From Pseudomonas sp. ML96 (GTDB lineage: Bacteria; Pseudomonadota; Gammaproteobacteria; Pseudomonadales; Pseudomonadaceae), in contig NZ_JPMY01000010.1 of NCBI RefSeq assembly GCF_000761545.1, forward strand, positions 124,001 through 188,000: a DNA stretch of 64,000 nt, written 5' to 3'. The notes below the pieces were generated by a model. The model worked only from the letters and a program-made list of their open reading frames with translations, searched no databases and was not told the origin of the DNA. Each line of letters begins with the position of its first letter. The first letter of the stretch is position 1. This document shows, in pieces, positions 40,252 through 51,800 of the stretch. The position numbers were made by a program, and so were the translations under genes.

Positions 40252-40336
40252 GGGACGACACTCCTTGTGAACTGCCGGCATTCTAGCGATAGCCCGCGCT
40301 GCGTCCACAAGGCGACGAACGGAAATCGCCTTTGCA

Positions 40337-40355
40337 TTTAATGAAAATCTTTCGC
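40337..40355. promoter_or_regulatory. Fur-like box upstream of the imelysin gene
   Basis: TTTAATGAAAATCTTTCGC matches the 19-bp Fur consensus at about 13 positions. It lies 52 bp before the imelysin ATG in a locally AT-rich patch. Suggests iron control of the gene, in line with the iron link of the family. Confidence 0.5.
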
Positions 40356-40406
40356 ATCATTGAGCGGTTTTCCCGCCTTCCAACACTAGAAGCAAAGGAC
40401 TCCGCC

Positions 40407-41744
<1,338 letters not shown>

Positions 41745-41765
41745 TACCCGCAGAGCTGTCCAGGA

Positions 41766-41799
41766 CGGGAGCGCCCACAAGGCGCTCCCGTTTTTTTTA
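41766..41799 (+). terminator. Terminator after the first imelysin gene
   Basis: CGGGAGCGCC, CACAA, GGCGCTCCCG, then eight T. Strong. Confidence 0.93.
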
Positions 41800-41973
41800 T
41801 GCGCCGCCTTTGTTGGCAGCCGTCCCTTTGACCGCTGCTACGCGCTACCGAATCGCTGCCGCCCATTCTTATCCCGCGACAATCTGCATCGGGCACAAAC
41901 GCTAATTCCTCTTATTTGAACTCCCTTAGCCTGCTAAGATTGCCCGCCTTGTTCGGCTGTCCAGGCTTTCTCG

Positions 41974-43386
41974 ATGCCCTTCCCGCTGCGCTTCTGCCTC
42001 CTGCCGCTGGCCCTGCTCCTCTCGGCCTGCGAGCGCACGCCGGCGCCTGCCGAACCCGGTGAAGCGCTGTCCGGTGGCGCCACCACGGTGAGCCAGAGCG
42101 ACCAGAACGCCTTCTCCCTGCCCTCCGCCAACCTTGCGCCATCGCGGCGCCTGGACTTCGCCGTGGGCAACAGCTTCTTCCGCAATCCCTGGGTGATCGC
42201 GCCGTCCACCACCACCGCGCGTGACGGACTCGGCCCGCTGTTCAACACCAACGCCTGCCAGAACTGCCATATCAAGGATGGCCGCGGCCATCCGCCGGAG
42301 AGCGGCGCCATCAGCTCCGTTTCCATGCTGGTGCGCCTGTCCGTGCCGGGTGACGACTCGCCGGCCCATGCCGAGCTGCGCCAGCGTCTGGGCGTGGTGC
42401 CCGAGCCGGTGTACGGCGGTCAACTGCAGGACATGAGCAACCCCGGCGTCGCGCCCGAGGGCAAGGTGCGGGTCGAGTACGACAACCACTCGGTCAGCCT
42501 CGCCGACGGCACAGTCGTGGAGCTGCGCAAGCCGCGCCTGCAGATCAGCAACCTCGGCTACGGCGAGATGCAGGCGGACACCCTGTTCTCTGCCCGTATC
42601 GCTCCGCCGATGATCGGCCTGGGCCTGCTCGAAGCGATTCCCGAGGCGGCGATCCTCGCCGGCGCCGACCCCGAGGACCGCGACGGCGACGGCATTCGCG
42701 GCGTGGCCAACCAGGTCTGGGACGACGCCCGTGGCGAGACCGTGCTCGGCCGCTTCGGCTGGAAGGCCGGCCAGCCCAACCTCAACCAGCAGAATATGCA
42801 TGCCTTCTCCAGCGACATGGGCCTGACCACCAGCCTGTTGCCGCATGACGAATGCACCGCCGCGCAGACCGACTGCCGCGCCATGCCGCATGGCGGCGAG
42901 CCCGAGGTCAGCGACAACATCCTGGCCAACGTGCTGTTCTATACCCGCAACCTGGCGGTGCCGGCACGGCGTGGCGTCGACGATCTGGAAGTGCGCCGCG
43001 GCAAGCATCTGTTCAGCGATGCCGGCTGCGCCAAGTGCCACACCCCCAGCTTCGTCACCGCGGCCGATGCCGCCGAGCCGGAGCTGGCCAAGCAGACCAT
43101 TCGCCCCTATACCGATATGCTGCTGCACGACATGGGCGAAGGCCTGGCCGATGGCCGCAGCGAGTTCCAGGCCAATGGCCGCCAATGGCGCACTGCTCCG
43201 CTGTGGGGCATCGGCCTGACCGAGCGCGTCAACGGCCACACCCAGTTCCTGCATGACGGTCGCGCGCGCAACCTGCTGGAGGCCATTCTCTGGCACGGCG
43301 GTGAAGCGGAAAGCGCCAAGCAGGCCGTCATCGACTTCGATACCAGCGAGCGCGGCGCGCTGCTGGCCTTCCTGAACTCACTCTGA
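41974..43386 (+). CDS. Di-heme oxidoreductase (DHOR/DUF1111) lipoprotein
   Basis: 470 residues, lipobox LLLSAC (Cys 19), so a periplasm-facing lipoprotein. Two c-type heme sites: CQNCH at 95-99 and CAKCH at 352-356. Between them is a typical DHOR region (LVRLSVPGDD, GLGLLEAIPE, DPEDRDGDGIRG, LGRFGWKAG). Annotated elsewhere as putative peroxidase or thiol oxidoreductase; the physiological reaction is unknown. 11 nt before an imelysin-like gene, so cotranscribed. Its partnership with imelysins recalls EfeB (a heme peroxidase) with EfeO (an M75 protein). Confidence 0.9.
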   Translation: MPFPLRFCLLPLALLLSACERTPAPAEPGEALSGGATTVSQSDQNAFSLPSANLAPSRRLDFAVGNSFFRNPWVIAPSTTTARDGLGPLFNTNACQNCHIKDGRGHPPESGAISSVSMLVRLSVPGDDSPAHAELRQRLGVVPEPVYGGQLQDMSNPGVAPEGKVRVEYDNHSVSLADGTVVELRKPRLQISNLGYGEMQADTLFSARIAPPMIGLGLLEAIPEAAILAGADPEDRDGDGIRGVANQVWDDARGETVLGRFGWKAGQPNLNQQNMHAFSSDMGLTTSLLPHDECTAAQTDCRAMPHGGEPEVSDNILANVLFYTRNLAVPARRGVDDLEVRRGKHLFSDAGCAKCHTPSFVTAADAAEPELAKQTIRPYTDMLLHDMGEGLADGRSEFQANGRQWRTAPLWGIGLTERVNGHTQFLHDGRARNLLEAILWHGGEAESAKQAVIDFDTSERGALLAFLNSL

Positions 43387-43397
43387 GGAGCCCCTGC

Positions 43398-44462
43398 ATG
43401 TTCCGACCCAAACTCCTGTTCACCAGCCTCGCCGCCCTCGCCCTCGGCGCCTGCGCCCCGCAGGACCCGCAGGCCCAGGTCACCGCTGCCCTGACCGAAC
43501 AGGTGATCCTGCCGACCTACAACCGCTGGGTCGAGGCCGACCGCGCGCTGGCCAAGAGCGCCATCGCCTACTGCGCCGGGCAGATCGAACTGCAGCAGGC
43601 ACATGCCGATTTCTTCGCCGCACAAAAGGCCTGGGCCGAGCTGCAACCGCTGCTGGTCGGCCCGCTGGCCGAGGGCAACCAGGCCTGGCGCGTGCAGTTC
43701 TGGCCGGACAAGAAGAACCTGGTGCAGCGCCAGGTCGAACAGCTGATCAAGGCCAACCCGGGCATCGATGCCGCCGGTCTGGAGAAGGCCAGCGTCGTGG
43801 TGCAGGGCCTGACCGCCTACGAGTACATCCTCTTCGACCCGCAGATCGACCAGACCGACGCCGCCACGCGTGAGCGCTACTGCCCGCTGCTGGAAGCCAT
43901 TGGTGCGCGCCAACAGCACCTGGCCGAAGCCATCCTCGCCGGCTGGACGGCCAAGGACGGCATGGCCGAGCAGTTGAGCAAGTTCCCCAACAACCGCTAC
44001 GCAGAATCCAAGGAAGCCATCGCCGAACTGCTGCGCGTGCAGATCACCGCCATCGACACGCTGAAGAAGAAGCTCGGTGCACCGCTGGGCCGCCAGTCCA
44101 AGGGCATTCCTCAGCCTTACCAGGCCGAGGCCTGGCGTAGCGCCACCTCGCTGTCCAACGTCGGCGCGGTCCTGGCCAGCGCCGAGTCGCTGTGGCACGG
44201 CAAGGACGGCAAGGGCCTGCGCGACCTGCTCGGCAGCGAGCACAAGGAACTCGCCGGGCGCGTCGATGCCGCCTACACCGAGGCCATCAACAAACTGGAA
44301 GCGCTGGAGCCGCCACTGGTCGAACTGCTCTCCAGCAAGGACGGCGTGACCCAGGCCAACGACTTCTACGACAGTCTCAACCGCCTGCATCGCTTGCAGG
44401 AAGGCGAGCTGGCCAAGGCGCTGAACGTGCAGCTCGGCTTCAACGCCAACGATGGTGACTAG
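43398..44462 (+). CDS. Second imelysin-like lipoprotein, GxHxxE degenerate
   Basis: 354 residues with lipobox LALGAC (Cys 19) and an imelysin-like helical body. At the motif site the sequence is GLTAYE (137-142), so the family histidine is threonine while Gly and Glu remain. The first imelysin in this cluster keeps the histidine, so the two are probably not equivalent. It may have lost metal binding or use a different ligand. Ribosome site GAGGAG upstream. Sits between DHOR and the DUF1513 gene with 1- to 11-nt gaps. Confidence 0.88.
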   Translation: MFRPKLLFTSLAALALGACAPQDPQAQVTAALTEQVILPTYNRWVEADRALAKSAIAYCAGQIELQQAHADFFAAQKAWAELQPLLVGPLAEGNQAWRVQFWPDKKNLVQRQVEQLIKANPGIDAAGLEKASVVVQGLTAYEYILFDPQIDQTDAATRERYCPLLEAIGARQQHLAEAILAGWTAKDGMAEQLSKFPNNRYAESKEAIAELLRVQITAIDTLKKKLGAPLGRQSKGIPQPYQAEAWRSATSLSNVGAVLASAESLWHGKDGKGLRDLLGSEHKELAGRVDAAYTEAINKLEALEPPLVELLSSKDGVTQANDFYDSLNRLHRLQEGELAKALNVQLGFNANDGD

Positions 44463-44463
44463 C

Positions 44464-45558
44464 ATGTTGCGCCGTCATGTCCTGGCGCTCGGCAGTACGC
44501 TGCTCGGCGCCCTCGCCCTGGGTGGCTGGAGCCTCAGCCGGCGCAGTGGCATGCCGCTGCTGCTGTCGGCGCGCGACGATGACAACGGCCGCCACTATGC
44601 GGTGGCCTACCGCCTGGATGGCGAGCAGGTGTTCGCCACCCAGGTCGCCCAGCGCTGCCACGACATCATCGAACACCCCAGCCTGCCGCTGGCGTTCTAC
44701 GTGGCGCGCCGCCCCGGCACCGAGAGCTACCTGATCGACCTGCGCGACGGCCGCCTGCTGCAGACCGTGACCTCGCAGACCGACCGCCACTTCTATGGCC
44801 ACGCCGCGATCCACAAGGATGGCGAGTGGCTCTACGCCACCGAGAACGATACCAGCGACCCTGGCCGCGGCCTGCTCGGAGTGTACCGCTTCGACAACGA
44901 GCGACTGGTGCGCGAGGGCGAGCTGTCGACCCATGGCCTGGGCCCGCACCAGGTCAGCTGGATGCCCGATGGCGAGACTCTGATCGTCGCCAATGGCGGC
45001 ATCCGCACCGAGGCCGAGAGCCGTGTCGAGATGAACCTCGACGCCATGGAGCCGAGCCTGGTGCTGATGCGCCGCGACGGCACGCTGCTGTCCAAGGAAA
45101 CCCTGCCGCAGCAGATGAACAGCGTGCGCCATCTGGCGGTCGCCGCCGACGGCACCATAGTCGCCGGCCAGCAGTACATGGGCGATGCCCACGAGCGCTC
45201 CGACCTGCTGGCGATCAAGCGTCCCGGCCAAGCCTTCACGCCCTTCCCGCTCGGCGATGCGCAGTGGGCAGCGATGAACCAGTACACCGCCAGCGTCGCC
45301 ATCCATGACGAACTGCGCCTGGTGGCCCTGACCGCGCCACGCGGCAACCGCTTCTTCATCTGGGACCTGGACAGCGGCGCCGTGCGCCTCGATGCGCCCC
45401 TGCCCGACTGCGCCGGGGTCGGTGCGATCAAGGAAGGCTTCGTCGTCACCTCCGGCCAGGGCCGCTGCCGTCGCTACGATTGCCGCGGCGGCGAGATCGC
45501 CATGCAGCCCCTGCAACTGCCCGCCGCTTTCTGGGACAACCACCTGCACCTCGCCTGA
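44464..45558 (+). CDS. DUF1513 beta-propeller-like exported protein
   Basis: 364 residues. The N-terminus MLRRHVLALGSTLLGALALGG carries an RR pair before a hydrophobic stretch, compatible with a Tat or Sec signal. The rest looks like a beta-propeller (HAAIHKDGEWLYATENDT, GPHQVSWMPDGETLIVANGG, repeated blade-like units). Function unknown. ATG 44464 is one base after the imelysin-like stop. Last gene of the DHOR-imelysin-DUF1513 unit; possibly binds a metal or a partner of the heme protein. Confidence 0.85.
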   Translation: MLRRHVLALGSTLLGALALGGWSLSRRSGMPLLLSARDDDNGRHYAVAYRLDGEQVFATQVAQRCHDIIEHPSLPLAFYVARRPGTESYLIDLRDGRLLQTVTSQTDRHFYGHAAIHKDGEWLYATENDTSDPGRGLLGVYRFDNERLVREGELSTHGLGPHQVSWMPDGETLIVANGGIRTEAESRVEMNLDAMEPSLVLMRRDGTLLSKETLPQQMNSVRHLAVAADGTIVAGQQYMGDAHERSDLLAIKRPGQAFTPFPLGDAQWAAMNQYTASVAIHDELRLVALTAPRGNRFFIWDLDSGAVRLDAPLPDCAGVGAIKEGFVVTSGQGRCRRYDCRGGEIAMQPLQLPAAFWDNHLHLA

Positions 45559-45695
45559 GGCCGGTTGTCGCGTCGGGAAACCGACGCGGCAACGCAATTG
45601 CAACAAAAACGTCATCTACAGCGGGCAAACTGCCAAAGTTCCTGCGCTATTCGGCTGTTCCTCGCGGCAGCCGGGGCCTGGAGCGAACTGACGGC

Positions 45696-45722
45696 TAAAG
45701 GCCATCCCGTCTCGGCCGACCT
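45696..45722 (+). promoter_or_regulatory. Candidate FliA (sigma-28) promoter of the chemoreceptor gene
   Basis: TAAAGGCC, 11 nt, GCCGACCT: the core TAAAG and GCCGA match the sigma-28 consensus at exact spacing. Chemoreceptor genes commonly use FliA. Predicted leader of about 130 nt. Confidence 0.65.
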
Positions 45723-45807
45723 ATACTGAACGGCACGTCACACGCGCCCGCCTCGCGGCAGGCCTGTGCCCCGGCCCTGTGGCCGGCGATAGGGATATCC
45801 GCATTCC

Positions 45808-45852
45808 GGCGCCCCTGGTGGGCTCCGAGGATTCACCACCTCAAGAGGCGCC
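45808..45852 (+). promoter_or_regulatory. Leader hairpin that sequesters the chemoreceptor ribosome binding site
   Basis: GGCGCCCCT (45808-45816) pairs with AGAGGCGCC (45844-45852), with GGTG (45817-45820) / CACC (45834-45837) inside. The AGAGG ribosome site lies in the 3' arm, 10 nt before the ATG. The apical region contains AGGA (45828-45831), an RsmA/CsrA-type motif. Confidence 0.55.
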
Positions 45853-45858
45853 CTCGCC

Positions 45859-47484
45859 ATGTCCCTACAGAAGTCCCTGCGTGCGCAGATTCTCACCCTG
45901 CTCGGCGGCAGCCTGGCCCTGATCCTGGTCACCGCCCTGGCCTGCTTCAGCTTCCTCTCCAGCGGCATGCAGGCCTATCGCGGCCTGCTCGACGGCCCGC
46001 TGCAGGCCGCCCGCCTGATCGATGCCGCCAACGTCGAATTCAAGATCCAGGTACAGGAATGGAAGAACGTCCTGCTGCGCGGCCAGGACAGCGAGAACCT
46101 GAACAAGTACTGGAACCAGTTCGAGGTTCAGGAGCGCAAGGTGCAGGACATCCTCGGCGAGCTGTCCAAGGAAGCCGCGGACGATGCTGCCCTGAAATCC
46201 CAGGTGGATCGCCTGCGCAGCGAACACCAGACCCTCGGCGCCAATTACCGCAAGGGCCGCGACGCCTTCGTCGCCGCCGGTGGTGACGTCAAGGCCGGCG
46301 ACGCCGCGGTCAAGGGCATCGACCGTGCCGCCAGCGAACAGATGACCGCCCTGGTCGACCAGCTGCGCGAGCAGAGCCTGAAGCAGGCGGAACTGATCAA
46401 TGCCAGCGCCGAGCGCACCATCACCCTCGGCACGGTGGTGATGCTGGCTGCCAGCGTGGTGATCGGCCTGTTCAGCCTGTGGCTGGTCAACCGCCACCTG
46501 ATCATCCCCATCCGCCACCTGATCAGCCATGTCGACCAACTCAGCCACGGCCGCTTCGGCCAGCGCGTGGAAGTGGAGCGCAAGGACGAGCTGGGCCTGC
46601 TGGCCCGTGCCGCCAACACCTTGCGCGACTTCCTCGCCAGCACCACCGACAGCCTGCGCCTGAGCAGCGGCAACCTGGACACCGCCAGCGGCGAGCTGAA
46701 CCAGATCGCCTCGCGCATGACCATGGGCATCAACGAGCAGTTCGAGCGCACCGACCAGGTCGCCACCGCCATGCACGAGATGTCCGCCACCGCCCAGGAA
46801 GTGGCGCGCCACGCTGCCGAGGCGGCACACGCGGCGGACGACGCCGACAACTCGGCGCGCCAGGGCGGCCGCGTGATGGAGTCGACCATCCAGACCATCA
46901 CCGGCATGCGCGGCGAGATCGCCAACACCGCCGAAGTGATCCGTCGCCTGGAGGCCGACAGCGGACGCATCGGCAAGGTGCTGGAAGTGATCCGCGGCAT
47001 CGCCGAGCAGACCAACCTGCTGGCCCTCAACGCCGCCATCGAGGCCGCCCGCGCCGGCGAGCAGGGCCGCGGCTTCGCCGTGGTGGCCGACGAGGTACGC
47101 ACCCTAGCCCAGCGCACCGCCGAATCCACCGCCGAGATCCACCAGATCATCGACACCGTGCAGTCCGGCGCGATCAACGCGGTACGCGCCATCGAGAGCG
47201 GGCAGAGCCGCAGCGAAGAAGGCGTGACCCAGGTGACCGAGGCCGGCGCCATGCTCGAACGCATCACCGGCGCAGTGGAAGCCATCCGCGATATGAACCG
47301 GCAGATCGCCACCGCCGCCGAGGAGCAGACCTCGGTAGCCGAGGACATCTCGCGCAACCTCACCGAAATCACCGCCATCGCCAGCTCCAACCAGGAGAAC
47401 GTCGAGCGCACCCAGGCGGCCAGTCAGAACCTGCAGAGCCTGTCCGGCGAGCTGAACCAAGTGACCCAGCGCCTCGGCGCCTGA
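45859..47484 (+). CDS. Methyl-accepting chemotaxis protein
   Basis: 541-residue transmembrane chemoreceptor. TM1 about 13-35, a periplasmic four-helix-bundle-like sensor (~36-188), TM2 ~190-211, HAMP ~212-265 ([20 protein letters not shown] in part), then the signalling coiled coil. The conserved hairpin is [19 protein letters not shown] followed by [15 protein letters not shown]. It lacks a C-terminal CheR-binding pentapeptide (ends VTQRLGA). Ligand unknown. It lies between DUF1513 and the MexV-like gene but has its own promoter and leader. Confidence 0.93.
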   Translation: MSLQKSLRAQILTLLGGSLALILVTALACFSFLSSGMQAYRGLLDGPLQAARLIDAANVEFKIQVQEWKNVLLRGQDSENLNKYWNQFEVQERKVQDILGELSKEAADDAALKSQVDRLRSEHQTLGANYRKGRDAFVAAGGDVKAGDAAVKGIDRAASEQMTALVDQLREQSLKQAELINASAERTITLGTVVMLAASVVIGLFSLWLVNRHLIIPIRHLISHVDQLSHGRFGQRVEVERKDELGLLARAANTLRDFLASTTDSLRLSSGNLDTASGELNQIASRMTMGINEQFERTDQVATAMHEMSATAQEVARHAAEAAHAADDADNSARQGGRVMESTIQTITGMRGEIANTAEVIRRLEADSGRIGKVLEVIRGIAEQTNLLALNAAIEAARAGEQGRGFAVVADEVRTLAQRTAESTAEIHQIIDTVQSGAINAVRAIESGQSRSEEGVTQVTEAGAMLERITGAVEAIRDMNRQIATAAEEQTSVAEDISRNLTEITAIASSNQENVERTQAASQNLQSLSGELNQVTQRLGA

Positions 47485-47565
47485 GCCACCCTGCAACGGC
47501 ACAGGGAAGTGCCGATTCTGCCGCCATCTGTGCGGTTTCCTGCGGCGATCCTTGCGCGATAATGC

Positions 47566-47591
47566 CTTGGCAAAGCTTTGTAAACGCCAAG
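47566..47591. repeat. Inverted repeat upstream of the MexVW-like operon
   Basis: CTTGGC (47566-47571) / GCCAAG (47586-47591) around an AT-rich centre AAAGCTTTGTAAAC. It lies just upstream of TTGACT (47594-47599)-N17-TAAGGT, a possible promoter. Could be a repressor or activator site for the efflux genes. Confidence 0.4.
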
Positions 47592-47673
47592 CTTTTGACT
47601 TGACCGGCAAGCGGCACTAAGGTGCCTGCTTCGCCTATTCCAGGCTCTCTCTGCCTCGCCAAGGATTCGGAAT

Positions 47674-48822
47674 ATGTTGCTCCGCCGCATGCTCATCATG
47701 CTGGGCGTCGTGCTCGTCGTGGTGCTCGCCCTCGCCGCCTACAAAGGCTTCTCCATCTACCAGCAGATCCAGATGTTCTCGGCCCCGCAGCCGGCCATCA
47801 GCGTGTCTGCCGCCAGCGCCGAAGAGAAGCCCTGGCAGAGCCGCCTGCCGGCCATCGGCACGCTCAAGGCCTACCAGGGCGTGGACCTGACCGCCGAGGT
47901 CGAGGGCACCGTGGAAGCCGTGCTGTTCCAATCGGGTGAGAAGGTCACCCTGGGCCAGCCGCTGCTGCAGCTGGACGGCAAGGTGGAGCGCGCCATCCTG
48001 GCCACCGCCGAGGCGGTGCGCAGCCTGGCTCGCGTCGAGTTCGAGCGTGGCCAGAACCTGGTCAAGCGCCAGGCCATCTCCAAGAGCGAATACGACCGCC
48101 TCAACGCCGAGGTGCTCAAGGCCGAGGCCAGCGTCACCCAACTCAAGGCCCAGCTGGACAAGAAGCGCATCCTCGCGCCCTTCGCCGGCACCATCGGCAT
48201 CCGCCAGGTGGATACCGGCGACTACCTGAGCCCGGGTAATCCGTTCGCTACCCTGCAGGACCTGTCCAAGCTCTACGTCGACTTCTTCCTGCCCGAGCAG
48301 GACTACCCGCAGCTGGCCATCGGCCAACGCGTGCGTATCAGCGTGGCGGCCTATCCGGGCGAGGTGTTCGAGGGCGAAGTCAACGCACTCAACCCCAAGG
48401 TCGAGGTCACCACCCGTAACGTGCAGGTCCGCGCCCTGCTGCCGAACCCGGACAACAAGCTGCTGCCGGGCATGTTCGCCAACCTCGAAGTGCTGCTGCC
48501 GGGCGAGAAGCCGCAGGTGGTCGTACCGGAAACCGCCATCACCTACACCCTTTACGGCAACTCGGTGTACGTGATCGGCGAGCAGAAGGACGACAAGGGC
48601 GCCGTGGTCAAAGACGACAAGGGCCAGGCCCAACTGGTGGTCGAGCGCCGCTTCATCGAGACCGGCGAACGCCGCGATGGCGTGGTGCTGGTGCTCAAGG
48701 GCCTCAAGGCCGGCGAGCAGGTGGTCACCGCCGGCCAGCTCAAGCTGGACAATGGCTCGCATGTGACCATCGTCGCTGACCAGGCCCTGACCCAGGACAA
48801 ACAAGCCAGCGTCGAGCAGTAA
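47674..48822 (+). CDS. mexV: RND efflux periplasmic adaptor, MexV-like
   Basis: 382-residue membrane-fusion protein. N-terminal anchor helix (about 8-26), lipoyl/hairpin domain (DLTAEVEGTVEAVLF, ISKSEYDRLNAEVLKAEASV), beta-barrel and membrane-proximal domains (LPGMFANLEVLLPGEKPQVV, YTLYGNSVYVIGEQ). Links the inner-membrane pump to an outer-membrane channel. Position beside the imelysin/DUF1513 genes matches P. aeruginosa PA4374 (mexV) from memory. 23 nt upstream of the RND gene. Confidence 0.88.
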   Translation: MLLRRMLIMLGVVLVVVLALAAYKGFSIYQQIQMFSAPQPAISVSAASAEEKPWQSRLPAIGTLKAYQGVDLTAEVEGTVEAVLFQSGEKVTLGQPLLQLDGKVERAILATAEAVRSLARVEFERGQNLVKRQAISKSEYDRLNAEVLKAEASVTQLKAQLDKKRILAPFAGTIGIRQVDTGDYLSPGNPFATLQDLSKLYVDFFLPEQDYPQLAIGQRVRISVAAYPGEVFEGEVNALNPKVEVTTRNVQVRALLPNPDNKLLPGMFANLEVLLPGEKPQVVVPETAITYTLYGNSVYVIGEQKDDKGAVVKDDKGQAQLVVERRFIETGERRDGVVLVLKGLKAGEQVVTAGQLKLDNGSHVTIVADQALTQDKQASVEQ

Positions 48823-48845
48823 GGCCCGACGCCAAGGAATCCGTT

Positions 48846-51800
48846 ATGGCTTTCACAGATCCGTTCATCCGGCGCCCGGTCCTGGCGACCGTGGTCAGCC
48901 TGCTGATCATCCTGCTGGGCTTCCAGGCCTTCAGCAAACTGGTGATCCGCCAGTACCCGCAGATGGAAAACGCCCTGATCACGGTGTCCACCGCTTACCC
49001 CGGGGCCAACGCCGAGACCATCCAGGGCTACATCACCCAGCCGCTGCAGCAGAGCCTGGCCAGCGCCGAAGGCATCGACTACATGACGTCGTCGAGCCAG
49101 CAGAACGTCTCCACCATCTCCATCTACGCCCGTATCGGCGCGGATACCGACCGGCTGTTCACCGAACTGCTGGCCAAGGCCAACGAGGTGAAGAACCAGC
49201 TGCCGCAGGACGCCGAAGACCCGGTGCTGTCCAAGGAGGCGGCCGACGCTTCGGCGCTGATGTACGTCAGCTTCTACAGCGACGAGCTGTCCAACCCGCA
49301 GATCACCGACTACCTGTCGCGGGTGATCCAGCCCAAGCTGGCCACCCTGCCCGGCATGGCCGAGGCCGAGATCCTCGGCAACCAGGTATTCGCCATGCGC
49401 CTGTGGCTGGACCCGGTGAAGATGGCCGCCTATGGCATCACCGCCGTGGACGTGACCAGCGCCGTGCAGCGCTACAACTTCCTCGCCGCCGCCGGCCAGG
49501 TGAAGGGCGAGTACGTGGTCACCAGCATCAACGCCACCACCGACCTCAAGTCGGCCGAGGCCTTCGCCGCGATTCCGGTGAAGACCGATGGCGACAGCCG
49601 CATCCTGGTGCGTGACATCGCACGAGTGGAGATGGGCGCGGAGAACTACGATTCGATCAGCTCGTTCGACGGCATCCCGTCGGTCTACATCGCCATCAAG
49701 GGCACGCCCAGCGCCAACCCGCTGGACGTGATCAAGCATGTGCGCGGCGCCCTGCCGGAGCTGGAGGCGCAGCTGCCACCGAACCTCAAGGTGTCCATCG
49801 CCTACGACGCCACCGAGTTCATCCGCGCCTCCATCGAGGAAGTGGTGAAGACTCTGGGCGAGGCGGTGCTGATCGTCATCGTGGTGGTGTTCCTGTTCCT
49901 CGGCGCGTTCCGCTCGGTGCTGATCCCGGTGATTACCATCCCGCTGTCGATGATCGGCGTGCTGTTCTTCATGCAGCTGATGGGCTACTCGATCAACCTG
50001 CTGACCCTGCTGGCGATGGTGTTGGCCATCGGTCTGGTGGTGGACGACGCCATCGTGGTGGTGGAAAACATCCACCGCCATATCGAGGAGGGCAAGACGC
50101 CGTTCAACGCCGCCCTCGACGGCGCCCGCGAGATTGCCATCCCGGTGGTCTCGATGACCATCACCCTGGCTGCGGTGTACGCCCCCATCGGCTTCCTCGA
50201 GGGCCTGACCGGCGCGCTGTTCAAGGAGTTCGCCCTGACCCTGGCCGGCGCGGTGATCATCTCCGGCATCGTCGCCCTGACCCTGTCGCCGATGATGTGC
50301 GCCAAGCTGCTGCGCCATGAAGAGAACCCCACGGGCCTGGCGCACAAGCTCGACCAGATCTTCGACAAGCTCAAGCGTCGTTATCAGAAGGCCCTGCACG
50401 GCACCCTCAACACCCGCCCGGTGGTGATCGTGTTCGGCGTGATCGTGCTGTGCCTGATCCCGGTGCTGCTGATGTTCAGCAAGAACGAGCTGGCGCCGGA
50501 CGAGGACCAGGGCATCGTGTTCCTGTTCGCCAACGCGCCGCAGCCGACCAACCTGGACTACATGAACGCCTACACCGACCAGTTCGTGAAGATCTTCAAG
50601 GAGTTCCCCGAGTACTACTCGTCCTTCCAGATCAACGGCTTCGACGGCGTACAGTCCGGCATCGGCGGCTTCCTGCTCAAGCCCTGGAGCGAGCGCGAAC
50701 GCACGCAGATGGAGCTGTTGCCGATCGTCCAGCATCGCCTCAACGACATCCCCGGCCTGCAGATCTTCGGCTTCAACCTGCCATCGCTGCCGGGTACCGG
50801 TGAGGGCCTGCCGTTCCAGTTCATCGTCAACACGCCGAACGACTACGAGTCGCTGCTGCAGGTCGCCGAGCGCATCGAGCAGCGCGCCATGGAGTCCGGC
50901 AAGTTCGCCTTCCTCAACGTCGACCTGGCGTTCGACAAGCCGGAAGTGGTGGTCGACATCGACCGCGCCAAGGCGGCGCAGATGGGCGTGTCCATGCAGG
51001 ACCTCGGCGCGACCCTGGCGATCCTGCTCGGCGAGGGCGAGGTCAACCGCTTCACCATCGACGGTCGCAGCTACAAGGTGATCGCCCAGGTCGAACGCCC
51101 GTACCGCGACAATCCGGGCTGGCTGAGCAACTACTACGTGAAGAGCGAGAGCGGGCAGATGGTGCCGCTAGGCACGCTGATCAAGGTCAGCGACCGCGCA
51201 CGGCCGACCAAGCTCAAGCAGTTCCAGCAGCTCAACGCGGCGACCATCGAGGGCGTGCCTATCGTCAGCATGGGCGAAGCGGCCGAGACCATCGCGCAGA
51301 TCGCTCGCGAGGAAGCACCGCGCGGCTACACCTTCGACTACGCTGGCGCCACCCGCCAGTACGTCCAGGAAGGCAGCGCGCTGTATGTCACCTTCGGCCT
51401 GGCCCTGGCGATCATCTTCCTGGTGCTGGCCGCGCAGTTCGAGAGCTTCCGCGACCCGCTGGTGATCCTGGTCACCGTGCCGCTGTCGATCTGCGGCGCG
51501 CTGATCCCGATCTTCCTCGGCTTCTCCAGCATGAACATCTACACCCAGGTGGGCCTGGTGACGCTGATCGGCCTGATCAGCAAGCACGGCATCCTGATCG
51601 TCGAGTTCGCCAACCAGCTGCGCCACGACAAGGGCCTGTCGGTGCGCGAGGCGATCGAGGAAGCCGCGTCGATCCGCCTGCGCCCGGTGCTGATGACCAC
51701 CGCGGCGATGGTCTTCGGCATGGTGCCGCTGATCCTCGCCACCGGCGCCGGTGCGGTGAGCCGCTTCGACATCGGTCTGGTGATCGCCACCGGCATGTCG

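Larger units (their letters stand above)
45559..45858. other. 300-bp intergenic region with a chemoreceptor promoter and structured leader
   Basis: No coding sequence. Contains the FliA-like promoter (45696-45722), a GC hairpin CCGGCC-CTGT-GGCCGG (45771-45786), and a longer hairpin over the ribosome site (45808-45852). The first ~100 bp shows nothing recognisable, including no clear terminator for the upstream operon. Confidence 0.7.

Noticed and set aside
45724..45850. Cyclic-di-GMP riboswitch before the chemoreceptor
   Set aside because: The conserved GEMM core sequences are not present; only GC hairpins are seen.
48552..50735. 727-codon open frame opposite the efflux genes
   Set aside because: Shadow of mexV/mexW-like genes; composition is low-complexity His/Asp/Gly.
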